This document shows, in pieces, positions 19,701 to 26,619 of a stretch of DNA of 64,000 nucleotides; position 1 is the first letter of the stretch, and each line of letters begins with the position of its first letter. The position numbers and the translations under genes were made by a program. The DNA lies in contig JAKLFB010000028.1 in NCBI GenBank assembly GCA_022711435.1, forward strand, positions 1-64,000. Reading direction: 5' to 3'. A model generated the notes under the pieces. It was not told where the DNA came from. It ran no database searches and was given only the letters and a program-made list of their open reading frames with translations. The DNA comes from Verrucomicrobiota bacterium (GTDB lineage Bacteria > Verrucomicrobiota > Verrucomicrobiia > Limisphaerales > UBA1319).

Positions 19701-20222
19701 ACGTTGCCAGTTCCAAGTCAGGCCGGCCGGGCAACAGATCAGAGCCCGGCGCAACCGGCCACGGTTGATCATTTCGCGGATGTAGAGGCCGGTCATCACT
19801 GTTTTCCCGGCACCGGCATCGTCAGCCAGAAGAAACCGCAGTGGATTCTGCGGCAGCATGTGCTCATACACCGCGACGCGTTGATGGGGTAGCGGCACAA
19901 CCCGGGAAAGTTCAAGGCCGTAGGCCTTGTTGAACTGGTGTCCGTTGCGCAGCCGGTGGGCATCCACAACCAGCTTGATGGCTTCCGGCTCACCTTCGAA
20001 GTTGAGGCTCGGGGCCACTTCCTCCAGAACAAGTTGCTTTGCAGCCTCGCGATCGCTCCCAACGAGCATCCCCTGCATCTGGGCAATCCGGCCCTTCTGC
20101 GGTTTGGCCTTCTCGTTCTCCCAGCGGTTCACCGTGGCGAACGAAACCCCCAAGCGCTCGGCAAAAGCCTCCTGCGACAGCCCAAGCTGTTTCCTCAAGT
20201 TCTTGACCTGTTCGGCCGTCAC
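16767..20222 (-). CDS. XRE HTH-SNF2/DEAH helicase with C-terminal DUF3883 domain
   Basis: About 1151 residues from GTG 20222. Residues ~4-49 form an XRE-type HTH (LRKQLGLSQEAFAERLGVS, then TVNRWENEK). An SNF2-type helicase core follows: Walker A DAGAGKT (~135-141), FDEAH (~230), TEHRDTLEHL and the motif VI region NPARLEQRMGRLHRFGQ. The C-terminus carries DUF3883 with GYDLES...IVVEVKGRSG, a D...ExK arrangement compatible with a PD-(D/E)XK nuclease fold. The frame stays open to TTG 20273, but that would run through the inverted-repeat operator; neither start has a good ribosome binding site. It heads the seven-gene minus-strand operon, and the HTH suggests autoregulation. Confidence 0.85.
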   Translation of the reverse strand: MTAEQVKNLRKQLGLSQEAFAERLGVSFATVNRWENEKAKPQKGRIAQMQGMLVGSDREAAKQLVLEEVAPSLNFEGEPEAIKLVVDAHRLRNGHQFNKAYGLELSRVVPLPHQRVAVYEHMLPQNPLRFLLADDAGAGKTVMTGLYIREMINRGRLRRALICCPAGLTWNWQRELRNFFDLEFRILRGQDFQTGDPLLDEHGLFIISVDTAATEAIRERLQSASGGGFDLVVFDEAHKLSWTDSRRLDTKTRRYRLAETLAKSTHLLLLTATPHMGKPFPYFALWRLLDSKIFSTLEALGAVAQEKRRAFFIRRLKEEMIDYSGQPIYKPRLCQTVKFELSKPEQDFYEESSDYLRWSFETNRSLNRNAAAMVVAVLQRRLASSTYAMVQSLKRRRERIVKEGPAESLPHPERLLELLDTATADESEPTETGAESQERLEEQAMALAHPQTEKQLETELRYLGATIGQGEAILGKQCETKFLKLRELVDSAEFQQERLLIFTEHRDTLEHLQQRFEALGYTGQIAAIHGGMDVEERERQRVFFMPPAERRRQDLPNPDAPSARIMLATDAAGEGINLQFAWLMVNFDVPWNPARLEQRMGRLHRFGQRHDEVRIFNFVAAKTREGDVLATLLAKLDEARRELCTDKVFDVVGQQLQELSIRDLLRDALFETAPYSAQKQLDSLFATQRLRAAVEEQRRQASAFGDVAKRLGQLNTEIEVERFNRLLPAYVQNFVEKAAPRLGFEIEGDLNDRARLNRSSGSTWIESLASHWRGGLPPYVSVRRDEGPGNGAAPTAFLRPGEPLFDALCDEIIRRFAVDSRRGGFFLDPAAERPYFAAAYVCQLGERSLRAGDTKPRLMERRLVGLRWDGSGEFGPCAPNHLLALVGAPPALAWKAGALLQAPIEQVQRADAHARMVAETSFLQQARAVVQAESLARVEDLQRGFDFAAGEMAERRVELSRRAREGDAQAAQQLELIKREQGRIEQDKAEALLYEHRRGDLLDIITLDRIAAALVIPDRSPEAVEGYDKNIEAIAMRIAVNYEVDRHRAKVFDVSAPHLARGYDLESHRANGEKIVVEVKGRSGRGAVHLTENEWPTAANVRDKYWLYVVTDCATEPRLYRVQDPVRLAFRTRQSFTLNIGDIIREAENDQ

Positions 20223-20233
20223 GATCTGGAACT

Positions 20234-20280
20234 TGACAGATATCGCGGTAAATGTCAATCTGCGATATAACAAATGTCAT
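20234..20280. promoter_or_regulatory. Candidate operator/divergent promoter between Hma-like operon and CBASS
   Basis: Inverted repeat ATATCGC (20240-20246) / GCGATAT (20262-20268) with a 15-bp spacer. It is flanked by AAATGTCA direct repeats (20250-20257 and 20272-20279). TTGACA hexamers occur on both strands (plus 20234-20239; minus 20259-20254), consistent with divergent -35 elements, but no good -10 was identified. It sits right at the 5' end of the helicase gene, whose product begins with an XRE DNA-binding domain; binding by that domain is an inference. The rest of the gap to 20470 holds no gene I can support. Confidence 0.55.
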
Positions 20281-20470
20281 ACCGAACAAGATCCGAAGCG
20301 CGGGAGGATGTGGCGACCCCGGATCAACGCAGGGCCATAGAGCCCTGGCATGTGGGGTCTTGGAGGCACCACGGCGAATGGATCGTCGGTTCACGGTCCG
20401 CGGCAGAGAAGGGGAAAACAACTCTCGATCTGAACTACACAAGGCGTTTATGGCTGGCGCACTCGGAAGA

Positions 20471-21547
20471 ATGAGCACGGGTGTTTTCAAGGTGCTCTCC
20501 ATCGACGGTGGCGGGATCAAAGGTGTCTACACCGCAACGATGTTGCGAGTGCTCGAACATGCCCTCGCAAAAACGTCAGGTCACGCGCGGCTGGGGGATT
20601 ACTTCGACCTGATCTGCGGCACGTCAACCGGAGCTCTGATTGCCTTAGGGCTGGCGGCCGGTCGCACATGCGACGAGATCGCCGACACCTACGTCAAGAA
20701 AGGTCCGAAGATCTTCAGCGATCAATGCAGACTCTCTCAAGCGTTCTACAGCGTGCGGCAACTCCTGTTCTCCGCGCGCTATCGGGCCAAGGACCTGCGT
20801 CAGGCGGTCATAGATCTCTTGGGTGAACGAACTTTCTCAGAAGCCAACAACTACCTGCTTGTCCCCGTCACTAACCTCGGAAACTACACTCCCCGCATTT
20901 TTAAGACCAGGCATTCACGGATTTACTACGACGGGGACTCGCGTATGGTCGATATAGCCCTGGCTTCTGCGGCAGCTCCGACATATTTCCCCATTGTACC
21001 GGCGCCGGACGCAAGAAACGGACTCTATGCAGACGGTGGCCTCGTCGCAAACAATCCAGCCCTCCTAGGCGCGTTCGAGGCATTCAGGATCTTCGTGGGT
21101 CCAGCAAGCGAGCGAAACGAGTTCAACGAGTTGGCCATGCTGTCGCTCGGCTCCTATGGTTCTCCCCAGGGGTTCCGAAGGCGCTGGCTCTCCCACGGAA
21201 CAAGACTGAATCGATCAACTCTTGGTTGGGCAGTTCCTCAGGCGAACAACATTCCGCTTCTGAATGTCCTGATGGATGGGCAGACGGCGCTTGCCGAGCG
21301 CGCCGTGACGATATTCAAGGAATTCACGCCCGCGTTTGTCCACTACTGCCGGGTCGACGCAATGCGATGCAAGAGCCGGGCGACACCGGATAGCGAGCTC
21401 TTGTCCTTTAACCTGGCTGATGCCCGCCCGCACAAGTTGAAACAACTCGAGGGGTACGGGATGATGGACGGGCAATCGGCAGCTACTGATCCTGCTGTTC
21501 GTTACTTTTTCGAAACCGTTCGCAGACCGATTACACTCCACAACTAA
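20471..21547 (+). CDS. capV: CBASS effector: patatin-like phospholipase
   Basis: A 358-residue patatin-fold lipase: oxyanion loop DGGGIKG (12-18), nucleophile elbow GTSTG with Ser52 (50-54) and DGGLVANNP with catalytic Asp188 (188-196). All catalytic features are present. In CBASS, CapV-type phospholipases are activated by a cyclic nucleotide and degrade the inner membrane, killing the infected cell. It is the first gene of a four-gene operon and is followed after 10 nt by the CD-NTase. ATG 20471 lies immediately after GGAAGA. ATG 20450, preceded by AAGG, is an equally possible start and adds 7 residues. The longer upstream frame has no family support. Confidence 0.93.
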   Translation: MSTGVFKVLSIDGGGIKGVYTATMLRVLEHALAKTSGHARLGDYFDLICGTSTGALIALGLAAGRTCDEIADTYVKKGPKIFSDQCRLSQAFYSVRQLLFSARYRAKDLRQAVIDLLGERTFSEANNYLLVPVTNLGNYTPRIFKTRHSRIYYDGDSRMVDIALASAAAPTYFPIVPAPDARNGLYADGGLVANNPALLGAFEAFRIFVGPASERNEFNELAMLSLGSYGSPQGFRRRWLSHGTRLNRSTLGWAVPQANNIPLLNVLMDGQTALAERAVTIFKEFTPAFVHYCRVDAMRCKSRATPDSELLSFNLADARPHKLKQLEGYGMMDGQSAATDPAVRYFFETVRRPITLHN

Positions 21548-21557
21548 AGGAATTGAT

Positions 21558-22538
21558 ATGGCCGACTGTCATCCATCGTTCATCGATTACCTGGGCGCTC
21601 TGAACCTGACCGACACCCAAGAGGGAAAACTTCGCACTTCCCGCGATGCCCTCTTGACACGCATCAGCAGCCGCTTCAAGGACGAGGGAAGAGGGGTCCC
21701 CGAATACGAGTCGCAGGGGTCCTACGCCATCAACACCCAAAACCGGCCGATCTCGGACGACTTCGACCTTGATCACGGGGTCTATTTGGTTCACTGGGGC
21801 GATAACGAGCCTGTCGCGGTGGACGAGGCCTTCCGCTTAGTAAGCGAGGCGGTCCAGGGCCAGACCACCATCCCGCTACCGCATAAGGATACCTGCGTCC
21901 GTGTTCAGTATAAGGCCGCTGCCGACGGCACGCCCGCCCACCATATCGACCTTGCCATTTACCGCAAGAGGACGGACGGATCCCGGCTTTATGCGCATCG
22001 GGTGAGCGGCTGGCAACCGAGCGACCAAAAGGGCTTCATCAGTCACTATAAGGCGAAGTCGAATGATCAAATCAGGGCGCTAGTGCGCCTGTTCAAGGGC
22101 TGGTCGGATTACCAGGGAACCAAGGGCGGCGAGAAAATGCCCAGCGGATTCCACTTCACAGTTTGCATTTTGGACTGTTCGGCGCTTTCGCCGGACCGCC
22201 ACGATCGGGCATTCGTCCTCACGGCCGAGGGAATACGCGACCGCCTCTCTGCGTATCGCTCCGGCACCGGCAACCCCGTCCGGCGCCCCGTCATACCCAA
22301 AGACAACATCTTCGAGAATTACAGTCCGGGACGCCTCGACCACCTAATCAAGAAGCTGAACGAGATATCCATTCAAGGACGGAGGGCGCTGAACGAAGGT
22401 GATCCAGGCGCAGCACAGCGAATCTGGCGCGATCTCTTTGGTGATCGGTTCCAGGCTCCAGAGCCCAGCGACCTGTCTGAGGCAAAGAAGCCTTGGTCGG
22501 CGCCTGCGGTCATCGGGACGTCCGGCAAGGCGGCATAA
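21558..22538 (+). CDS. CD-NTase (cyclic oligonucleotide synthase) of type II CBASS
   Basis: A 326-residue nucleotidyltransferase. QGSYAINTQ (53-61) supplies the GS motif; DDFDLD gives the metal-binding pair D70/D72; HHIDLAIYR supplies the third Asp (D131). The active site therefore looks intact. It should make a cyclic di- or trinucleotide second messenger on phage infection, which activates the CapV phospholipase. The C-terminal region ends in ...VIGTSGKAA; the tail is what Cap2 is expected to conjugate, and Ala-Ala at the end is a plausible conjugation terminus. Ribosome binding site AAAGG precedes the ATG by 8 nt. Its stop overlaps the cap2 start (TAATG). The clade (A-H) cannot be settled by eye. 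Confidence 0.93.
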   Translation: MADCHPSFIDYLGALNLTDTQEGKLRTSRDALLTRISSRFKDEGRGVPEYESQGSYAINTQNRPISDDFDLDHGVYLVHWGDNEPVAVDEAFRLVSEAVQGQTTIPLPHKDTCVRVQYKAAADGTPAHHIDLAIYRKRTDGSRLYAHRVSGWQPSDQKGFISHYKAKSNDQIRALVRLFKGWSDYQGTKGGEKMPSGFHFTVCILDCSALSPDRHDRAFVLTAEGIRDRLSAYRSGTGNPVRRPVIPKDNIFENYSPGRLDHLIKKLNEISIQGRRALNEGDPGAAQRIWRDLFGDRFQAPEPSDLSEAKKPWSAPAVIGTSGKAA

Positions 22539-24178
22539 TGGAGGGCCTTTATCCACTGGACGAAGTCACCTCACTGCTCCAGCAGTTGAGCGCGCGACGG
22601 GTGGCCATCGGGGATCCGGAGTTGCCCCCGGAGCTTCGGACCGCGTTGGGACAGGCTTACCTGGTTCCGGTGAAGTGGAATGGCGTGACCGAAGTCATTC
22701 TCTACCTCTCGGTTGAATTCCCGGATGAACGTCCGATTGTATACTTCAAGGCCACGGACCTCCCCAAATGCGTCGTCCCTCACGTTAATCGAGACGGGCA
22801 GATTTGCACGCTGCCCATCGGTGCGGTCGTGAACCCATTTCGACCCGCAGCCCAGATCGTCGCGGTCCTACAAAACGCGCAGAAGGTGGTCGAGACGCAG
22901 TACCCACCGGATGAATTTCTGACCGAGGTCGAACAAGAACTGGTTGCATATTGGGGCGGGAGTGAGCCGATCCTGTTCTTGACTGATGCGACGTTGGAGT
23001 CCCATCGGATTGTGCACGTGGACTTGGCCGAGGCGATAAACAAAGCCACGAAGAAACGGGTCAGTTTCCTTGGGCCTATGCCGAGCGGGATCCGCGACGG
23101 CATGCAGGTCGGTTTAGTGCTGGACGTCCCGCGCGCGCACCTTATCGATTTTCTCAACGACCCCGCGAGGACGATAAGCCAAGAGGCGTCCTGGAGACAG
23201 TCTTGTGCGTTGTTGGCTGACATCCTGTCGCAGCGCGACCATTCGCGGAAAATGATTACCGTCTTTGTTCTCGCAAGATGTGAAACGAGCAATGGCCAAG
23301 CATGGCTCGGAGGACTTCTCCAAGATCCGCTCCATATCGCCAAAGACCGACGTCAGAACGAGGAGCGCTTGGTCAATCTGCCGCTTCGCTCACGGTTTCA
23401 CAGGTGTGCTATCGACAGTCTACGTACGGAGAGACTGCTTCGACGGATCGAGGGACCCGGTGCAAACACCTGCCTGATGGACAAGGCAGTCGCCCTTGTC
23501 GGTTGCGGCTCGCTCGGAAGCTTTATGGCTGATCTGCTTGTTCGATCGGGGGTCCAGCGGATGCTGCTTGTAGACAAGGAGTCACTTGAGTCAGCCAACC
23601 TCGCCCGGCACATCCTTGATGCAACGGGGCTTTTCTTGCCTAAGGCCAGCCAGCTTTGTTCGCGGCTCAGACAACGCTTCCCCGAGAGCAATGTCGAATC
23701 ATTTGTGTCGGACGTGCGGCGTCCAGAAGGTATCAAGAAACTCGCGGAGTTCGGAAGCGCGATGAATCTCATCGCCACAGGGGAGACAAACACGGACATG
23801 ACGCTTTCTGAGCTCTGCAGACGAGGCCGGATTGGCGCCTGTTGTTTCGTTTGGGTGGAGTCCGGGTTGCGAGGATGTCATGTTATTTACCAGCCCGCGC
23901 TTCACTCGCATACTCTCACCGACCTGCATGGCCCGGGAGCAGATGGTCGCTACCTTTACGTTCACAGACTGATAGGGGATCCCGACAAGGAAGTGTGTCA
24001 CGAACACGCGTGCCAGTTCACGTTCACGCCTTACTCGGCCATCGACTTGGCCGCGTTTGCCGCGGTAGCCACCCGCAAAGTCGTAGGATGGCTGAATCAG
24101 CCCCCCCAGGAACTGCAGATACTCCGTTGGCGAGCGGAGAGCTGCAACCAGTGGGAAACCCTCGAGATCCTCGGATGA
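22538..24178 (+). CDS. cap2: Cap2: E2-E1 fusion priming the CD-NTase
   Basis: A 546-residue protein. The N-terminal ~150 residues form an E2-like domain with candidate catalytic Cys90 in NRDGQICTLPIG. A linker follows, then an E1/ThiF-type adenylation domain with nucleotide-binding GCGSLGS (322-328) and LVDKESLESANLARH. It is known to ligate the C-terminus of the CD-NTase to a target through ubiquitin-like chemistry, boosting second-messenger synthesis. The start overlaps the CD-NTase stop (TAATG) and the stop overlaps cap3 (ATGA), so the operon is translationally coupled throughout. The frame opens upstream, but ATG 22538 fits both coupling and domain start. Confidence 0.93.
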   Translation: MEGLYPLDEVTSLLQQLSARRVAIGDPELPPELRTALGQAYLVPVKWNGVTEVILYLSVEFPDERPIVYFKATDLPKCVVPHVNRDGQICTLPIGAVVNPFRPAAQIVAVLQNAQKVVETQYPPDEFLTEVEQELVAYWGGSEPILFLTDATLESHRIVHVDLAEAINKATKKRVSFLGPMPSGIRDGMQVGLVLDVPRAHLIDFLNDPARTISQEASWRQSCALLADILSQRDHSRKMITVFVLARCETSNGQAWLGGLLQDPLHIAKDRRQNEERLVNLPLRSRFHRCAIDSLRTERLLRRIEGPGANTCLMDKAVALVGCGSLGSFMADLLVRSGVQRMLLVDKESLESANLARHILDATGLFLPKASQLCSRLRQRFPESNVESFVSDVRRPEGIKKLAEFGSAMNLIATGETNTDMTLSELCRRGRIGACCFVWVESGLRGCHVIYQPALHSHTLTDLHGPGADGRYLYVHRLIGDPDKEVCHEHACQFTFTPYSAIDLAAFAAVATRKVVGWLNQPPQELQILRWRAESCNQWETLEILG

Positions 24179-24639
24179 GGATTTGCCTTCAGCCTGCCGG
24201 CCCCATCGAATTGCCAGAGGCCACTATCGGATTCCTGCGTCGCCACGTTCAGTTGAGATTCGCTTTTGAGACCGGAGGTGTATTGGCTGGATTTCTGCGA
24301 AAGGACGACGTTTGGGTCATCTCTCACCCGATGCAGCCCTCGCGTCGAAATCGCGCAGGACGCTTCTGGCTCAAACGACATCGTGGCGACGCTCAGAAGT
24401 TCGTGGACGACGTCTATTACGAGACTGGCGGAATCGTGAACTACCTCGGTGAATGGCACACACATCCTGAGCCGACTCCCTCTCCCTCGGGCGAGGACCG
24501 CAAGATGTTTCGAGATCTTTTCCGGACAAGCCGGCTTGAGATTCATTTCTTGATCGGCGTGATCGTGGGAACATCGGGAACGCTCTGTGTTTGGTGTCAA
24601 GAATGCGATGGGGGCTTTGCCTCGGCGATTGTGCGGTAA
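24175..24639 (+). CDS. cap3: Cap3: JAB/JAMM deconjugating metalloprotease of CBASS
   Basis: A 154-residue JAMM peptidase: Glu32 in ETGGVLAG, then GEWHTHPEPTPSPSGED, giving His95, His97, Ser105 and Asp108 in the HxHx7Sx2D zinc site. Cap3 reverses Cap2-mediated CD-NTase conjugation and so tunes CBASS activity. The length is usual for the family. The ATG overlaps the cap2 stop (ATGA). It closes the capV-CD-NTase-cap2-cap3 operon. About 235 nt with no recognisable gene separates it from the next gene. Confidence 0.93.
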   Translation: MRICLQPAGPIELPEATIGFLRRHVQLRFAFETGGVLAGFLRKDDVWVISHPMQPSRRNRAGRFWLKRHRGDAQKFVDDVYYETGGIVNYLGEWHTHPEPTPSPSGEDRKMFRDLFRTSRLEIHFLIGVIVGTSGTLCVWCQECDGGFASAIVR

Positions 24640-24874
24640 GCGATCAAAGGGCCACCTTTGCTGTCTTGCGTTCTTGCAGGTGGCTGATTGCCCGTCATCG
24701 ATGGTGACGCGATTACATGAAAGCGAATGCCTGTGGGTATGGAATTTGTCGCTTGGCACCAACCACATGCACGCCACTCCTGGACTCCAACGACAAGAAG
24801 CGCATCGCGGCGAGGGTTCCGCGCGTGTCTGCGATACACCACTTCTTGCCCCAGATTGGCCTATTCTTCCTGGC

Positions 24875-25267
24875 ATGAACGGTAACGAGCAGCAGGCGGA
24901 GTTCATGAGTTGGAAAATCGCGCCAGCGCGGTTGAACGCGACTCAGGCGGCATGGTACCTCGGCTTCGATCCGCACGAGATCGCCATGCTGGTCGGCGAG
25001 GGCCTGCTCAAGCCGCTCGGGCACCCGGCACGCAACGCCGCCAAGTTTTTTGCCACGCAGACCCTGGACCAGTTGCGTCGCGACGAGAAGTGGCTTGCCC
25101 GTGCGACGGATGCCATCGCGGACTATTGGCGACAACAAAACGCCCGCAAGCGGGCAGCCTGCGGACGTGGCGGTGTCACGAGAGGCAAGGCAATCAGGCG
25201 AGGTGCACCTGCGGTCGAGAAGGCTGCGGCTCTGCCGCCGGCACCGGCGCCGGTTGGAACGGAATAA
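24875..25267 (+). CDS. Small HTH protein partnered with integrase
   Basis: A 130-residue protein with a helix-turn-helix-like core (ARLNATQAAWYLGFDPHEI, then LVGEGLLKPLG), followed by a helical, basic C-terminus. I recall similar proteins beside this integrase type in Verrucomicrobia and Planctomycetes, which suggests an excisionase or accessory DNA-binding role; this is inference. ATG 24875 is preferred over the longer upstream frame because the conserved part starts just after it. Its 3' end overlaps the 3' end of the convergent integrase gene by 74 nt. Confidence 0.65.
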   Translation: MNGNEQQAEFMSWKIAPARLNATQAAWYLGFDPHEIAMLVGEGLLKPLGHPARNAAKFFATQTLDQLRRDEKWLARATDAIADYWRQQNARKRAACGRGGVTRGKAIRRGAPAVEKAAALPPAPAPVGTE

Positions 25268-26276
25268 CGTTCCCGGCAGCCGCCTGTTTTTCGTAGTTCT
25301 CCAGGGAAGGCAGTTTCACCTTGGCCTTGCGCGAATAGGCGCGATGCACCGCCTTGCTGTTGTGGCCAAGGGCCTCCTGCGCAAACCGCTCCGGGTAGCC
25401 GCACTGCTTTGCCCGCTCCGCCCAGGCGTAACGGTAGCAGTGGAGGGTCACGCCATGCACCCCGGCACGATGACAGACGCGGGTGAACTCGGTCGCGCGA
25501 TGCCCGGAATTCAGTTTCCGCAGTTTCGGGAAGAACGCCCCGGTCGTTGGAAGCGTTCTGAGAACGGCTTCAACCTCGTCGCCGAAATGGATCATCGAAA
25601 CCGTCCGCGTCTTCTTTCGGGCGAAGCTGATGACCCGCGCTGGCCAATCCACATTCTCGGCGCCGAGGAAGGCTACGTCAGATTGTGATGCTCCAAGCAA
25701 CCAACAGAGTCGGTAGAATGCCTTCCGGTCGGAATTCGGTTCGTGGTCGAGAATGGCCTGGTGCTCCTCGGGCGTGATGGCGCGCTTCTCCCGGAAGGTG
25801 ATTTTGGGCCAGTGCTTCTTCGGGATCAAAGGCCAGGGGAGCCAGCCCATGTCCAGCGCGAAGTTGTGGACACGGCGAAGGAAAACGTTGGTCGAAACCG
25901 TGCCAACCTCCATCACCTTCAGCAGGTGCTCAGGACGGGTTTCGAGCAGGGGCAGATCGCGGATGAGATCGAAAGCGTGGTCCTTCAGCACCCGCAGCCA
26001 GCGGTCGCGCGTCGCGCCCTTCTTGGTCTTTCCGATTTCTTCGAGGGGAACGCGCCAGGGGCGCTCGATCGCTCCGGGATCAGACGCGGCCAGGTAGGTG
26101 CGGGCGATGTGGAGGTTGAGCTGCGGTTGGCGGACAGATTCGTTCCGGGCATTCAGCAGGGCCAGGGCTTCCGGACGGTTGCGGGTACCGAGGCTCTCCT
26201 GTTTTCGGGTCTCGGTGTCTTCGAGGTAGAACATGCCGCCGCGCTTGCGGCGGTAGAGGATAAACCGGCGTTTCAT
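25194..26276 (-). CDS. Tyrosine recombinase with atypical first catalytic position
   Basis: A 360-residue tyrosine recombinase. The C-terminal box II is intact: HCYR at 279-282, GHNS with His304 and nucleophile Tyr314 (AYSRKA). The box I motif, normally G-x-R, reads GASQSD (195-200), so the usual catalytic Arg is Ser197. The surrounding LTAEN-like context (FLGAENVDW) is otherwise normal. It is the likely integrase of the defence island and lies ~215 bp from the displaced tRNA-Cys fragment. It points away from the tRNA and converges on the HTH gene. Whether activity is retained cannot be told from sequence. Confidence 0.85.
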   Translation of the reverse strand: MKRRFILYRRKRGGMFYLEDTETRKQESLGTRNRPEALALLNARNESVRQPQLNLHIARTYLAASDPGAIERPWRVPLEEIGKTKKGATRDRWLRVLKDHAFDLIRDLPLLETRPEHLLKVMEVGTVSTNVFLRRVHNFALDMGWLPWPLIPKKHWPKITFREKRAITPEEHQAILDHEPNSDRKAFYRLCWLLGASQSDVAFLGAENVDWPARVISFARKKTRTVSMIHFGDEVEAVLRTLPTTGAFFPKLRKLNSGHRATEFTRVCHRAGVHGVTLHCYRYAWAERAKQCGYPERFAQEALGHNSKAVHRAYSRKAKVKLPSLENYEKQAAAGNVIPFQPAPVPAAEPQPSRPQVHLA

Positions 26277-26354
26277 AGGCTCGATTCTTTCGCCGGAGCC
26301 TATGGAGTTTCGCGTGGCGTCGGGTGTATCCGCTACACGCGGCGGGCTGCGAAT

Positions 26355-26375
26355 CCCGCCATTACCAGTGGTTGC
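26355..26375. repeat. Outer direct repeat, left copy (matches tRNA-Cys 5' boundary)
   Basis: CCCGCCATTACCAGTGGTT (26355-26373) matches 34060-34078 (CCCGCCATTGCCAGTGGTT) in 18 of 19 positions. The right copy spans the 5' end of tRNA-Cys and its flank. Such a match is very unlikely by chance and suggests an additional attachment site or duplication. Confidence 0.7.
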
Positions 26376-26490
26376 CGAGTAGTGCCGGGGTGATGATCGG
26401 GTAGTGCCCCGGTTTTGATTTCACTGACACTTTCACTGGCACTTGCCGTCTCTGGAATCTGCAACTCATTGAGGACTAAACCGTTGGAGT

Positions 26491-26520
26491 TGGAGGCGGA
26501 GGTCGGAATCGAACCGACGC
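26491..26520 (-). repeat. Left attachment site: displaced tRNA-Cys 3' end
   Basis: Thirty bases match 33991-34020 (T-arm, acceptor strand and CCA of tRNA-Cys) with two mismatches. The last 20 (GGTCGGAATCGAACCGACGC, 26501-26520) are identical. The mismatches only move one G-U wobble in the acceptor stem. Identity stops exactly at 26520/34020. This is the classic scar of tRNA-directed integration. Confidence 0.88.
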
Positions 26521-26619
26521 TTCTATCCCAGCCATAGAGTATGCGAAAACCCCAATAAAATCAGCATATTTGAACTTGCTTGACAGAGGTGCACATTAAC
26601 ATTACATTTAACACCAGAT

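Larger units (their letters stand above)
26277..26619. other. Junction region between two integrases
   Basis: No gene is supported here. It contains the outer repeat copy (26355-26375), two GTAGTGCC repeats near 26379-26410, the tRNA-Cys 3' fragment (26491-26520) and the upstream region of the satellite integrase. It is best read as scar and attachment sequence. Confidence 0.6.

Noticed and set aside
8662..20273. DISARM or BREX assignment
   Set aside because: No DUF1998 DrmB, PLD-type DrmC, PglZ or BrxL-like protein is visible; DUF1156 with DUF499 points to the helicase-methylase-ATPase type instead.
20252..20470. N-terminal extension of CapV
   Set aside because: The extra 73 residues run through the operator region, contain no family-like sequence and precede two better ATG starts.
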